The notes: generated by a model not told the origin, from the sequence alone. A DNA stretch of 64,000 nucleotides from Blepharisma japonicum (GCA_949751835.1 CATKHK010000025.1:420741-484740), one strand, 5' to 3'. Shown: positions 21,999 to 34,752, numbered from the stretch's first letter. Translations and numbers: made by a program.

Positions 21999-24900
21999 AT
22001 GCTCAAACAAATCGGATGCGGGCTCAATCACAGTGTCTGCGTTCTCGAAGATGGCAGTGTCTACGTATGAGGCTTATCTAAAAATGACGAGCTCGGAGTG
22101 CCTGAACTAAAAGGTTTTGCCCAATACACGCCTTACTCTTTTGACACCGCATCAGACGAATCCCATTACTCCGCAATTGAAGTAGCAGTCGGAGACACCC
22201 ACACTGCCTTATTGATTAGAGATGTATCATTACCTCCCTTAAAACTAATTTATTCAGCTGAAATACCTATCTCCAAAATCTTCAGTGAAGTTTTACAATC
22301 CGTAAAAGAGGACTGCGGCACTATGTCTGAATATCATACACAGCACTGAAAAGGAGCTAAATCCATAAGTAGACAAAAAATTGTTGCCTTTTTCAATAGG
22401 TTTTTAAGTCATGAAAATGAAGAAATAATCCAAGAAATAACTGATTTATTAATGACAAAGGCTGACCAACATGGAAAAATTTTATATAAAGAATTTAGAG
22501 ACCAATTGTATGGGTTTAGAGTTGATGATGGAAGAGTAATGACTTGGGGCTCTAAAGATAATGGGAGACTTGGAAGAGGTGATCTTAATGAAATAGGAAA
22601 TTCAAAAGAAAGGTTTGCACATCTCCCTGAAGAAATTTCGATTACTAAAATCAGTTGTGGAGGACAACATACTTTAGCTATATCTATGGGGAGAAAATTG
22701 TTTTCATGGGGCGCTAATGCATATGGACAGCTTGGAACAGGCAACACCAAAGACCAAATTGTCCCAGTCCAAGTTACAATAGAAGCTGAATATCTAGTTG
22801 ACATAGCTGGAGGAGGCTCTCATTCACTTGCGTTAGATAATGAAGGAAATGTCTATTCTTGGGGTTTAGGAGAAGGGGGACGCTTAGGGCATGGAGAAAG
22901 CAATCTTGAACTTTTTCCAAGAAAAATTAGGACACTTGACGACGTTGAATCAATCGCAGCTGGACATTCGCATTCTGGATGTATTAGAAGAGGAGAAATC
23001 TACACGTGAGGAGTTGGAACTTATGCCCGATTAGGCCATGGCACCCTAAATAACGAGTTCAGTCCAAGAGCTTTAGACTTTTTTAAAGGCCGCTATATGT
23101 GGAAACTCTGCTTGTCCTTTTTCCATTCAGCTGTATTAGCTATGAACGGAGAAGTCTGGGCATGAGGAAACTCAAAAAATGGAAGACTTGGTGTTCCAAG
23201 CTCAAGTGGAGAAAATCAGCTTATCCCTGTAAGAGTTGGGATGGGAACTATGATGGGAGCAGTCAAAATCGTCGATCTCGCTCTTGGCTATAAGCATGGC
23301 TTAGCTCTATCTAAAAGAGGACAGCTTTTTGCCTGGGGTGATGGCTTAGATGGCAAACTAGGCATAAGCTCCAAAGCTTTAGAAGAGCCAATCCCTAAAG
23401 AAGTAAAACTCCCAAAAATCCACAACAAAAAAAAGGAAGGGAAGTTAGATTTTATGCCTTTGAAGTCTACAGCAGTTGCTTCAGTTTACTGTGGAGACTT
23501 TAATTCTTATTGTTTAACCAACGCAGGAGAAGTACTTTGTTGGGGATCCAATGCAAAAGGACAGCTTGGAAATAAACCTTCAAATGAGCCTGACCAGAGC
23601 GGAGATGAAATAGAAGAAGAGGAGCCTGAATATAAAAATGATATAGAAAGAACAATGCCGAGGCCTGCTTCACAGTTTAAAGGCCGAAATAGTTACACAC
23701 CGTTGCTAATGGATGTGTTTAGAAAAGAAAAGTTCAAACTTCTTTCATCATCAGGAGAATATGTCCTAGCATTAGGGGTAAATGGAAAAGTTTGGGCATG
23801 GGGAACAAATGAGCAAGGACAGCTGGGGATTGGGTATAGCGAAAATACAAGAGTTATTAGAAGACCTGTACAGGTGGCTGCATTCAAAAGAATTGATATA
23901 AAGTTAATTGCAGCAGGCCCTTATCATTCAGCCTTTTTAGCAGACAATGGAGAAGTATATATGACAGGAAGTGCAGAATATGGAAAACTTGGCCTTGGTG
24001 ATGGCGTTTTAACAGGAAAAAGCTCAATTCAATATATACCAAGAATGGTGCTTGGCTTACCTAATGTAAAAAATATCTCATGTGGTGTGACACATACAGC
24101 AGCTCTTGATTACTCCCACCATCTCTGGGTATGGGGAAGTGGCTGGTTTGGAAAGCTCGGACTTTCTGACGCAGTTGACCGTGTTGTTCCTACTCTTGTA
24201 GATTTTAAGACTTTTCAACCCCCATCTCATGCCGGTCTAAAAGAAGTCGCATGTGGAGAGCATTATACTTTAGCTTTATCCCTTGATGGTTATGTATATG
24301 GAGCTGGACTTGCTAAATTTGCAGGTCTACAAATGGTAGGCTCAAATGAAGCTACTTCCTTCCAAAGAGTGTCCAAAATTACTAGTTCTGTGAAAACAAT
24401 ATCAGCTGGAAGAGACCATTCATTAGCTGTTACAAAAAGAGGACAAATTTATGGCTGGGGAAAAGTAAATTCTGGAAAACTCGGCCCAGGGCCATTTGTA
24501 TATATTGCTGATGACCCAACTGTAGCCTTGCCAGGACAGCTGATTATGTCACATGATACAGTGTTTGAAAGGGCAGTCTGCGGAAGTAATCATTCATGCG
24601 CCTTAACAGTAGATGGCGATGTTTTTGTATGGGGTAGCACTGGGTCAGGAAGACTTGGGCTTGCTTATATTGATGACCCTGAAATAAAAGTGCCTCAAAA
24701 ACTGTATGGGATAAATAAATGACTGTCAGAAAATAAAGAAATCGCAGAAACACAAGTTGATGACCTTGAAGAAGGAGATAATGAATACTTTTTGCAGACT
24801 TTAATAAAAAATGAGCCAGTAGAAAACTCTGAAGACGCTTTATTATTGAATGACCAAAAAATCATAACGAAACTTGATAACTTATTAATGATGTTTGACA

Positions 24901-27560
24901 AGGTAAGAGAAGTAGAGCTTGAAAGGACTAATTCTCTAAGTTATCTAGAAAGTCTAATTGTTGCCAAAATTGAAAAAATGCCTCAAGTAGGAACTCCACT
25001 CTTTAAACTTACCTTACCTCCTATTATCTCCAAAAATATCCAGCTTTACGAATATTTATTAGGTTGTCTCCAAAGCCATCCTTGCTATCTAGGCAGTATC
25101 ATTGAAAAAAATCCAAACTTGCCAAGTACCCAGCTCGCAGACATCATTAATGGTATATACGGCAACATGAAAAACGACCCCATAAAAATGCGAAGACTTA
25201 TGCTTCTTTACAAAATCGCTCTCACCATTTCTGTCGGAAAATCTGACTTCAAACGATCATTAAAAGTCAAAGCCAGCGACATCGCCTCAGAAATTTACTT
25301 TAAACTCCTCAGAAGCCAGCCCACCAACATTCAATTCATTGCTGGCCTTGCTGCAGAAATAATGAAACTCGTCTACAAAGCCAGCAAAAAAAGTGTAAAA
25401 AAAGAAAAGCCAAAGGTCGTTAAAGAAGTTTTTGCAAGAAAACCATCTCAAGCTTCTTCAAATAAAGGAAGCAATGAAGACAATAAAACAGATGAAGAGC
25501 ATGTCAGCTCCCCTGAAGCTCCTCCTATAGACGAAATCAGAAGCCAGCCAGAAGAAATTAAAAGCCAAGAAGAGGAAGATCCTCAGCATATCCGCATGAT
25601 GAGCAATGAAAGCAATTATTTTGATAAACACTTGGATGAAAATAGAGCTATTGATGAAAATGTCTCAGAAGTAGAAAGAATGAAAATCAAGGATGCGCTA
25701 AATTATAAACAATTAGAAGAGCTTGGAGAACTTCCATATGAACTACAAATTGTCTTAAAAGAAAGAATTAGCTTGTTTAAGAAAACTGCTGGAAAAGCAA
25801 GAAAACTTATTTATCAAGTTTTGAGTCATAGTCCAAAGGTCAGGAGAAGATTTCCAGCGACACAAAAGCTGTCTAATGAAGTAAAGTTTATGTATAAAGA
25901 TATTCCTTCTGTGTTTTTAGAACATTTTCCTTCACAATGTAATACAATTGAAGGCAGAGCAATTTTAGATTCAAAAATTGTTTCTTTGTTCTTTTTACCA
26001 TTGGTAGAGTTGTTAAAAGAGCCTTATCAATTGAAAAGAATGGGTATTGAAGAATTTAATAACTCTTTTCGCAAAAGTGGGGTGGGGCCAAAAGATGAAG
26101 GCGCGATGAAAATAAGTTTCAATGAATTCATAACACTATATGGGAATAACGTGAAGCTCATTGCTGAAGATTTAGAGAAGGTCGCTGAAAGAGTACAAGG
26201 ATATCTTGTAGAATTTGATGAATATAGAAAATCTTTGGTTGATGAATTAGTTAATGTCCCTGATTTAAATTTGCAAGATTTGTCCTTGGCTGATCTTTTT
26301 AGTCAATGCTTGGCAGCAGAAGACCCAAATCTTACAATAAAAGTCTGCGATATAGCCAGTATTCATTTGCTTTTGCTACAGCATTTAGATATACTAAAAG
26401 AATCTTTTTCTGAGGATGATCCTGTTGTTTTAATTATTGAGAGTTTTGGAGATATCACTGAGCTATACAAGAAAATCCTTAAAAGTGATACAAAAGATAT
26501 AAAAATGAACTTAAATCTGCCAATAAGATGACTATTAAGAGAAAGAGGAATCCAAACATGCTCAAAGTGTAAAAGTCCTCTAACTTATTCTTTACTAAAA
26601 GATAAACCATCTGAAGACCGCTTAGATGAGCCTACTACTGTTACCAAATTGTGAAATTGCTGGAATTGTGGGAATACCCAAGATGGGTGGCACATGAAAT
26701 GCTTAGAGTGTGAAGCTGTCAGGCGAGAATTCCCAATTGGAGCCTTAATTAACTGTTTCAGGCCTTTTTACAATAGTAAAGAGCTTCTTACCTTTGTCAA
26801 CATTTTGCATGGCATACCAAGAATTCCTCCAAAAATCACTCCTTATAAATTTATGAAAAATATTGTGGAAAAGGATAAAAGTGATTTTTCAATGGCTCAT
26901 AAAATAAATGGTTTTTTCAGGTCAATTATAGATAATAAGCCAAAAGAAAAGACAGAAGATGAAGCCATTGAAGATGCTATAAAAGAATTTGAAATCCAAG
27001 CGAAGCACGAATATAACTTGCGAACTGGGCATAGAGCTTATCTAGACTCCATAAATCAAATGCTTATTGAAGTGGAAGAAGAAATAAGGCTTGGATGTAA
27101 CCAATTTCAGCAAAACACAAGAACAATTTTAAAGCAAGCCTCTCTTGCAGTTAAAACAGGGAAAAATACATCTGAGGTAAAATTTAATGATGTGAATAGC
27201 AATAAAAGAGCGCAAGGAAGATTTAATATTGACTATTTGAAGAAGAAAAAAATTTTAATTAGCATGAGTGTGCCACCGGCCGTAATGAAAAACACGATAT
27301 TTTTATTTACAGAAACTGAGACTGGGTCTTTTGATGTTAAAGTAGTCCTTGTAGAAAATAGAAATTATATTTGTTTGCCGAGAGCTCCAATTGAAGTGAA
27401 ATTAATGGGATTTGAAATAGAGCCAGATAAGTTAAAAGCGATGAGAAGAACTATGAATTTTAGAGCTGAGACTTCATTTCTCGATGGGAAAATTAGTTTT
27501 AACGTATTTCAACTTGTGAGACTTCTAGGCAGCCTACTTGGAAAATGCAAACAAGAGTAA
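21999..27560 (+). CDS. RCC1-repeat / IQGAP-type RasGAP-related fusion protein
   Basis: One frame of 1,853 residues starts at ATG 21999 and crosses TGA (Trp) at 22347, 23007, 24720, 26529, 26652 and elsewhere. Several TGAs are the Trp of RCC1 motifs (VYVWGLSKNDELG, YTWGVGTYARLGHG, VWAWGNSKNGRLG). Residues 1-910 form two or so RCC1-type propellers. From about 1020 to 1511 lies a GAP-related domain like that of IQGAPs: LLGCLQSHPCYLGSII at its start and VPDLNLQDL ... IHLLLLQHLDILKESF at its end. Next comes a Cys-rich zinc-binding-like insert (CSKC, CWNC, CLEC, about 1520-1570), then a RasGAP_C domain with YLKKKKILISM and TETETGSFDVK. The FLR-like motif is replaced (SLFFLPLVELL), so GAP catalysis is unlikely; IQGAPs are also inactive. 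The protein may scaffold small GTPases and cytoskeleton. Confidence 0.82.
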
Positions 27561-27902
27561 AAATATTAAAGAATTTTTTAATTAATTATAAATTTTAGAA
27601 AATAAGAATGCATTTATTGATTCATTTAATAGTCAATTTATGATATATTAGCTGCTGCATAGTATATGGAAGCAATTTAAAAAACTTAAAACTAAATTAG
27701 ATAGTAAATAAGCTGGTTGCAGCTTTACTCTATATAGCAGTTTAGTAAAAAATTTAGTTTAAAAGATTAGAAACAAAAAATTATTTATCTAAAATGTTGA
27801 ATATAAATACAAACAATATAATGAATGATATTAACAGAATTAATACACTTATAAAGAATTAATTTAAAAGATAAAATCCAAAATATTAATTTTAAATTAT
27901 CA
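27561..27902. other. Intergenic region, convergent
   Basis: These 342 very AT-rich bases lie between two convergent gene ends. I see no reading frame, RNA gene or repeat. Confidence 0.5.
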
Positions 27903-28613
27903 CTATCGATTTGCAATTTTTTTCAAAAATTGATATCTCTCAGGTGCAATCTTCGCTTCACTTTCTTTTAAATCCAAATTAGAAAGAGAATTTGAAATAA
28001 CCCTATACCTTAATAAGCTGTGACTAGATTTACTATCAATCATTTCCCCTACATCACTATTAAGCGCAGTGATAGCTCGAGGTATTTCATATTCAAAGTA
28101 TACTTTTTTCACGTTTTTATCAGCAGAGGTTTCATTATGTCTCTCTTGGTCAAAAATTTTGGAAAATTCTCTTTTTGGCAGTTTTCTATGTGAGCTTGAT
28201 CTTCCGCTTGATAAAGAAAGTGATGGTTTATGGTTTAAAACATTTTGATGCTCATTAGCATTTTTCATGTCTTTAACTCCATGACCTCTTTCTCCTAAAG
28301 AAATTTGTTTAAGCTCTTTTATTGATAGTGGATCAAATTCTCTTCGTCTAATAACTGATATCACTCTGTTTGAATTTACTCTCCTATATATTATTAATGG
28401 TTTTGGCTCAATTTTATTTGGTTCATCTAATTTTTTTCGTAATTGACTGTTCTTTTTACTAGGTGGCTCTTTAAATCATGGCCCAAAGCTGGATTCCTGA
28501 TTTAGATTATCTTCTTTAAGTTTCGTTAAAAAGCTGTTTCTGAATATATTGATTGACTTATATAAATATGCTTTTTTATCTTCAGCTATTTTTCTTAAGT
28601 TCCCACTAGACAT
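27903..28613 (-). CDS. Uncharacterised basic protein
   Basis: I do not recognise this protein. Starting at ATG 28611-28613 and crossing one TGA (SSFGPW), it has 236 residues and ends at TAG 27903-27905. It is rich in Lys, Arg and Ser, starts MSSGNLRKIAEDKKAYLYKS, and looks mostly disordered with a few charged helices. The serine-rich centre (SLSLSSGRSSSHRKLPKRE) would suit phosphorylation. No membrane segment or domain is visible. The later ATG at 28364 would give a shorter form, but the upstream frame is open and in register, so the long form is preferred. Confidence 0.5.
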
Positions 28614-28683
28614 ATATTTTTTAATATTTAATCAATTGTTGATATTTGATATATAATTGATGTATTAGTCTTAATAAATATGT

Positions 28684-31494
28684 CTATGGCAAAATTAAAA
28701 TACGGCCTTCCCACTTCTTCTCAAACTCAGCTCCTTTTATGACTACTGATGGAAGCTGTAACGTTCCTGCTTCAATGCCAAAAATGTTAATATTAAACAT
28801 TTCTTCTGCTTGTGCTGCTAAAACGAATTTTAAGCTTTCAATCCCTCCAATCATAAAAGATGACACTTGTTCCAATGAGAGCTTTATTTCCATGTCATCA
28901 TTTGTCTTATTTTTTATGATTATTTTCATTTCAAATAGCTGCTGTACTGAAAATATAGAAGGAACTATAACTTTTAAATCAACCGGAGATTCTTTTACTT
29001 CTTTATTAGGCAGTGGAATGCGGCAATAGCTTTTCGGACCTCCAGATCTAATAGAAAACTGATAAGGAGTAAAAACTGGGACATCTAGGTCATAAACTTC
29101 TTCTGATTTATACTGCAAATCGTCTTCCGCTTTTACTGAGTATCTAAGTTTCACCTTCAAATCATAAGTTTTTTCTTCAGTAAATAAAAATTTCAACGGC
29201 AGCACATATTTTTCAGTCAAATTAGGCAAAATGATCCCACCTGGAGTATAATCTTCAGGCTCATCTTTTGCTACGACAACTGAGAAGCTGTTTTCAGTTT
29301 CTCTATCAATGCTAGGCCTCCGGATGGATTTTTCTTGTTCATCGTCAATAGTTTCTTCTACAATGATAAGTTTACCATTAGTAATTTCGGCTTCTCTATT
29401 TAGAATTTACGGGTTAAGGGTAATTGTAAGAGGGTAATATTCAGAAATTAAAGCTGGAGGCGAGTGCTGAAAAGTGGGGAGCAGCTTGGCTGGAGGAGGA
29501 TTCACATACAACTTTGCTAAAGTATCGACTTCTAATGCAATCATGCTCATTGCTACAGGCTCATATGTGAGGACAACTTTTATTAGCTCAATCACAGACA
29601 CCAATCCGCTTTTTACAAGGATCCTATGTGATACTAGTCTAGGCTGTCCTGGCACAAGTGATATTGTCTCTTCAATATCTCTATTAAAAGAGCTATCAGA
29701 AAAAATCAAGCTGATTTTTACAGGCTCTAAAGTCTCAGGAAAGCTGCTTAACAATTTTATTTCCAGAAATGCAGGATGATAAGTTGAGATTTTTTTGGGT
29801 TTAAAGCAGGCTTCCATGTGTATCAAGTTTTCTGGGCACTTCATTCTGACTTGAAGCATCTGTGCAGATAGTATTTTTTTAATTTCTTGAAAGGATTCTA
29901 CTGATTTTGAGCTGTCTACACTTGCACAATGCAAAAGCCACTGTAGATTTTCTTCTGTGTTTTCATTGGAAGAGCTTAATAATCCTTTAATTAATGAAGT
30001 CAAAAGAGTTGTCCATCCATCAAGTTTTTTCCATAACTCTACTTTGATTTTATAGCCAATATCGCCTTGTCCAGTTCTCATATAAAGTTCGGAAAGCCAA
30101 TATGAAATATGTGCAGCCATCCTTGGCATTATAATAATTATTTTATAAAATTTCAGTGCCCTTGTGAAATAATCAGTTGCAATTGAAATATGATCAACTT
30201 CAGCTTCTTCCAGAGTTTTAATAATATTCATTTGGTCAGTTAAGCTGATTCCTTCAATCATTTCATTTTGGTTTGGGTGAGAAATTAAAGTTTTGGCTTG
30301 GCCTACATATTCAGGGTCTTTTACTCTGAGCCCAGTATTTTCTATGAATCCTTTCCAATTTATAACTGATTGCATAAATTCAGGGTCTTCTATAGTGATA
30401 TGAGACCGGTTTAAGAAATAAATGGCTGATGTCTGGAAATAAAAAGCTGGATGTGTCCAGAAATTGTCTTTTTCTAGAATTTCTTGAGGAATATTGTCAA
30501 TAAGAGTACCAAAGCGGCCATACTGCTCACTCAGCCATTTTCATTGTTCAAAGGACATGATATCTTTATGTTTGCTTATTTTATATTGGACTAAATGATT
30601 TTTGAAGACAGTTATCGCTTCTTTGAGCCTAGATATCAATTGAGGCGGGCTTAATAGAATTGATAAAATCCTATGAGCAGTTCAATCTGCTACAGTTCTT
30701 ATTTCCTCAGCATGCGAAATATCATTTGATCCCATTTCTTGCAGCTCAAAATAAGCTTTTTTATAGTGATTTAAAGCGGCTTCTTTATCCTGCTTAAGCT
30801 CACACAAATATCCAAGTTTAAAATTATACCTTATTTGCAGTTCAATGAAATTTCCACTAATTTCTTTCTGTGCTCGACTTTTTAATTTTTTTAATCTTTC
30901 GATTTCGTCCTTATAATGGGCACTTGAGCTCTCCCAAAGGTATTTTTTGAATTTTATCATCCTTGAATCGTTTTCGTCTAAGTTGATTCTTGCAAGAAAT
31001 ATTCCTTTGCTATCTATTTCGCAGGCTTTTTTAATAAGAGATCCTTTATCTTCTAATGGGTTATCATCATTAGGACTCAAAATAACTAAAACAGCGATTT
31101 TAACTAGTCTTCCTCTTAGTTGGTCTTTAAATCTGCGCACATATCTAGCAATGGTAGCTTCTTTGGATTTCCAATCTTGAAAATCCAATTGTGGAGAATC
31201 AGGTGATAACCCTCCCCAATCAAATACAATAAGAAGGACTGAAGGAATGACTTTCTTGCATTTGGTAGTCCAATTAAGCTTAAGTATGCCTTTATTGGTA
31301 TATCTTTCAAATGATTTATTTTCACTTCTTATCTTGAATTCATGGTTGAAGTCAACAAATTCTGATTCCATTCGCTGCTCAATAGTGCTGCTAATTAGTA
31401 CTTTTGAAAGGAGTTCTTGGATCCTTGACCCACCTACAATCGTTGCGACGGGGCGAATATTTGGCACTCGTATTGATTGAGGAAGATCACCCAT
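28684..31494 (-). CDS. TRAPPC11: TRAPPC11-like TRAPP complex subunit (foie gras domain)
   Basis: The protein has 931 residues from ATG 31492-31494 to TAG 28684-28686 after removal of a 15-nt intron at 29396-29410. Two TGA codons (30682 and near 30540) are read as Trp. The N-terminal half holds the foie gras domain: VKIAVLVILSP, then FKLGYLCELKQDKEAALNHY and KKAYFELQEM, followed by helical repeats with HPAFYFQTSAIYFLNRS. The C-terminal half is beta-rich, with immunoglobulin-like segments (VKISLIFSDSSF, LPLKFLFTEEKTYDLKVKL). TRAPPC11 is part of the TRAPPIII tethering complex acting on Rab1 between ER and Golgi and in autophagy. Human TRAPPC11 is about 200 residues longer. The next gene upstream on this strand is PI4-kinase beta, another Golgi trafficking protein. 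Confidence 0.82.
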
Positions 31495-31537
31495 TTATAA
31501 ATTACTTAGAAAGTAAAGATTTACATTGATTATGTGT

Positions 31538-33430
31538 CTATAGAATCCCATTGCTGTATCGTTGAAATGCATCGTATCTTCTTGTTCTCCAGTTATTGGC
31601 TGCACTTGATACTAGATTGTCAATTAAGGTCATGCATTTTTCGTCAGTTTTGCTTAAATGAAACCTTTCTCGGAATTCATTGACTGCTTTGTCGAAATCT
31701 CTAAAGCACGGGAATTTTCTTCCAGCCATCATAATTATTAAGATCTCAAGCTTATCAACGTGCTTTCTTAGTTCTAAAAATCCTTGTAAAAGTAATATTT
31801 TATAGTATCGGAACATTTCGCTATCCATTCCTCCCATTAGCTCAATCATTTCTTTAGTCAGTTTAAATGGTGCAGTCTCAAAATTAATGTTTCCTCCAGG
31901 ACTGTTTGTGAAAAAGAACCCAAAATCTATATGAATAATGTGGCCATACCCATCAATAAGAATATTTCCGTTATGACGATCTTTGATATTTAATATATAG
32001 CAAAGAAGTGAGTAGCCAGCTAAGCTGTCAATAAAATTTTTCTGAGCTTCTTCAAAGTTATTGGGTCATGTTGATAAATAAAAATTCAAAAGTGACGTGT
32101 AATTTTTTGAATTTTTTTTGATGGCATGTATTGAAAGGGTATCAGGGACATATTCTATCATCCCTGTATTGTGAGATATTACCAAAATATCGTATGGTCT
32201 TAAATATATTGATAAGAAGGCTTCATCAAAAATAGCTTTAAACTTTTTAATAAACTGCATTGCAAGATACTCCTGTCTCAGGTCGTCAAGCCCTTTTACA
32301 ATAATGGCTCTTAGTTTCCAGGATTCATAATTTGCAAATTGCGAGGTATTTTTAATTCTTTGAGTGATACCTGATCAAGGTTCTCCTCAAGGATTATCGG
32401 GGGCACTTGAATTGCTTAAGTTATTTTCAGTGTCCTCAATGACATTATTTCCCTCTCTTTCTGTCTTTTGCACTTCTTCAGCATAGTCTTCAAAGCCCTG
32501 AAATCTTTCTTCGTCTTTATTGACCATTTTGTCTACCTGACTCACATCAATATCTTCCACTTCATGCTCCATTGCATTATTAATATCATTAGTCTCTTCA
32601 TGATTATTGTCTATTACTATTGGCTCGATTTCACTCATATCAACTGTCTCTATCAAAAGCTTATAAGGAACCCTTGCCTTGGTACAGAAGCAGCAAGACT
32701 CATCACTAATGATCCTTACTATCTGATATACCCCTTCATCTTTACTTTCTACAAACTTAAAAGGTATAATAATCCCTCTAAACATCCTTCTCGTATACTC
32801 CGAATAAATGCCCTCATGATATTTTTGCTTTGTTTCCTTTATTCAACTATCCATCCCAGACAGCCAATTTTTCAACTTTTCATCTCTCTGCTCCAGCGGA
32901 ATTGTTAAAAGTGCCACAGAAATTTTGCAGAGTAGCCCAATAGCTTTTTGTTGATAATTAAAATAATCGCTCCTAATGCTTTTTCTTGAAAATTTTTCCA
33001 TCTCTGTTTCCTCGATATCAAGATGAAATAAGTGTGGAGTTTCTTCATTGCGATTTTGCTTTGGTAAGGTCGCATTCACGATGACCATTTCTAGATCATG
33101 CCCTATTCGTTCCAGCTTCTCCTGTTTATTAGCAATCCTATCATTTAAAGCGCCATTCAAGAATCAGTAGAATTTAATTGCAAAATCATGCGATTTTATG
33201 CTCGTTTCCAAAAAAAATCTTTCTAAATCCTCAGAATCTTGCCGATTTATCATGAGATTCATAAGCTGAGGGATATAAAAAGAAATATCTTCAATAGGAA
33301 ACGTATATAATTTGTTGACCAAAAAACTGTGGATCCCTGACTCTTCACGTCTATGCAAATAATATAAAAGATGTTCTAGCTGAAAATACTCTGAATTAAA
33401 CAGCCGTAATAGAGAACCATCATTTGACAT
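31538..33430 (-). CDS. PI4KB: Phosphatidylinositol 4-kinase beta-like kinase
   Basis: The 630-residue frame runs from ATG 33428-33430 to TAG 31538-31540, with TGA read as Trp several times (KFYW, DNPWGEPW). The N-terminus contains a reduced PIK helical region (about 1-130). The kinase domain starts near RVPYKLLIETVD, followed by an acidic insert. It contains KGLDDLRQEYLAMQFI, LRPYDILVISHNTGMIEYV, the catalytic loop IKDRHNGNILID and the metal-binding HIIHIDFGFFF. The C-terminal helices end in SNGIL. The enzyme makes PI4P at the Golgi from phosphatidylinositol and ATP and recruits coat and lipid-transfer proteins. It is shorter than human PI4KB, mostly in the N-terminus. Its start lies only 30 bases from the divergent CRYZL1-like gene. 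Confidence 0.87.
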
Positions 33431-33460
33431 GCTAGAGATTAATTAGGAAATATTATTTTC
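33431..33460. promoter_or_regulatory. 30-base divergent spacer with two start codons facing outward
   Basis: Only 30 bases separate the start codons of the PI4KB-like gene (minus) and the CRYZL1-like gene (plus). Any separate promoters and 5' UTRs must fit here or overlap the coding regions. The spacer is AT-rich, with no recognisable element. Confidence 0.55.
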
Positions 33461-34339
33461 ATGATAATTAAAATGGAATTAAATTCTTATTTGATTGAAA
33501 TAAAGACAGCAGCAATTACGTCATATGATATCTTATTTAATACAAACAAAACGGCTTCGCAGTTTAGGATTATTGCAGGGATTATTGTAGAATGTGGAAG
33601 ATGCACGTCAGCTTATACGAGAGGGATGTCAGTGGTTGCATATTTGCCGAATTCATTGAATTTAGAAATGGTAAGGGATGGGGAGTTTGTGTCAGTTTAT
33701 ATACCTGAGCTTTATTTAATAAAGAAACCTGTAGAGCTGTCTTATGAAGCAGCTGTTATTGGAATTGCCAGTGGGATGAGAGCACTCACTGCTTTACATT
33801 ACTGTTTAGGAGTTTTAGAAGGAGAAAGCATTTTAATTATAGGGAGCCCAGATCTTGTCCCAATTCATATAGCAAATTCATTAGGCTTGGTCACTTATTT
33901 TGCAGGAAAAGATGACATAAAGGCAAGATCACATTATATACAAGATTTCCCATTTTCTTTAATACAAGAAACAGGCGGGCTAGGGGTTAATCATATTTTA
34001 GATTTTTCTCTGTCTCATTCTGCTGAAAATAAAATAAATATCATCAGCTGTTTAGGAATCAGAGGAAAGTGATGCATATGTGACCCAAATTTGCAGCTTG
34101 ACCCTCCAGAAAGCTACCAACTTTATATGAGGAATTCAAGCTTGTGCTATTTCAATGAGGATATTTGGACACATAATGGAGTTGAGCACGGGAAATTTGT
34201 TCACCTGATGAATTTAGCTTTAAATAAACTAAAATCAGGCGCGATTGAAGCAAAACCACAGAGAACTTATTTAGTAAATCAATTCCAAGAGGCGTTCTCA
34301 GATTTCACAAGTGATCTTATTTTAATTAAATCTTCATAA
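33461..34339 (+). CDS. CRYZL1: CRYZL1-like (quinone oxidoreductase-like 1) protein
   Basis: This 292-residue MDR-superfamily protein crosses one TGA (Trp) at 34070 and ends at TAA 34337-34339. Its pattern follows CRYZL1 rather than typical zeta-crystallin: ASGMRALTALHYCLGVLEGE, ESILIIGSPDLV as a degraded dinucleotide-binding loop, ETGGLGVNHILDFS and NLQLDPPESYQLYM followed by CYFNEDIW. The Gly-rich motif is altered (GSPDLVP in place of GxGxxG), so NADPH binding and oxidoreductase activity are doubtful. It is somewhat shorter than human CRYZL1. An alternative start is Met 5. The next gene begins 8 bases downstream on the same strand. Confidence 0.8.
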
Positions 34340-34347
34340 TCATAATA

Positions 34348-34752
34348 ATGGAACTTGAAGGACTTGTACCAAAATCTTTCCTTATCATTGCAGGGATTGC
34401 AATCCTCTGCTGCTTAGCAAGACCTGATTTTAACTTGCCGTTATTTGTATTTGCCTGACTTATATGGTCTGAGCCTGACAAAGTAATTTTTACTTAGACC
34501 CAAAGAATCAAGGTATTTTATTTAATGATAATCACCTTTATAGTCGATTTTATTTGGCTTTGCTACTGGGGATCAGTTTGAAATAATGAAGCTGACTCAG
34601 GAAATTGGGAATCTGGAGTCCATCACTTTGTTTTTGCCTTGTGCGTAATCAACTTTATTATAAAACTGGCTTCTATTGTTTTGGCTGGGCTCACTGAAAA
34701 AGAAAACTTCAAGGAAAACCTTCCAAGCGTACTAGGCCGCGTTTTAGGTTAA
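34348..34752 (+). CDS. Small multi-pass membrane protein, possibly AGTRAP-like
   Basis: Removing the 15-nt intron 34483-34497 (GTAATTTTTACTTAG) gives 129 residues from ATG 34348 to TAA 34750-34752. Two TGA codons read as Trp (VFAW, SVWNN). There are three or four hydrophobic segments: KSFLIIAGIAILCCLA, LPLFVFAWLIW, FYLMIITFIVDFIWLCYW and VHHFVFALCVINFIIKLASI. The order and the central VDFIWLCYW segment resemble AGTRAP, the type-1 angiotensin receptor-associated protein family, but the match is by eye only. The C-terminus (ENLPSVLGRVLG) is soluble. It starts 8 bases after the CRYZL1-like stop codon. Confidence 0.6.

Noticed and set aside
23099-23293. Short frame in the middle of the RCC1 region
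   Set aside because: It is out of frame with the RCC1 repeats, which continue through TGA (Trp) on both sides.
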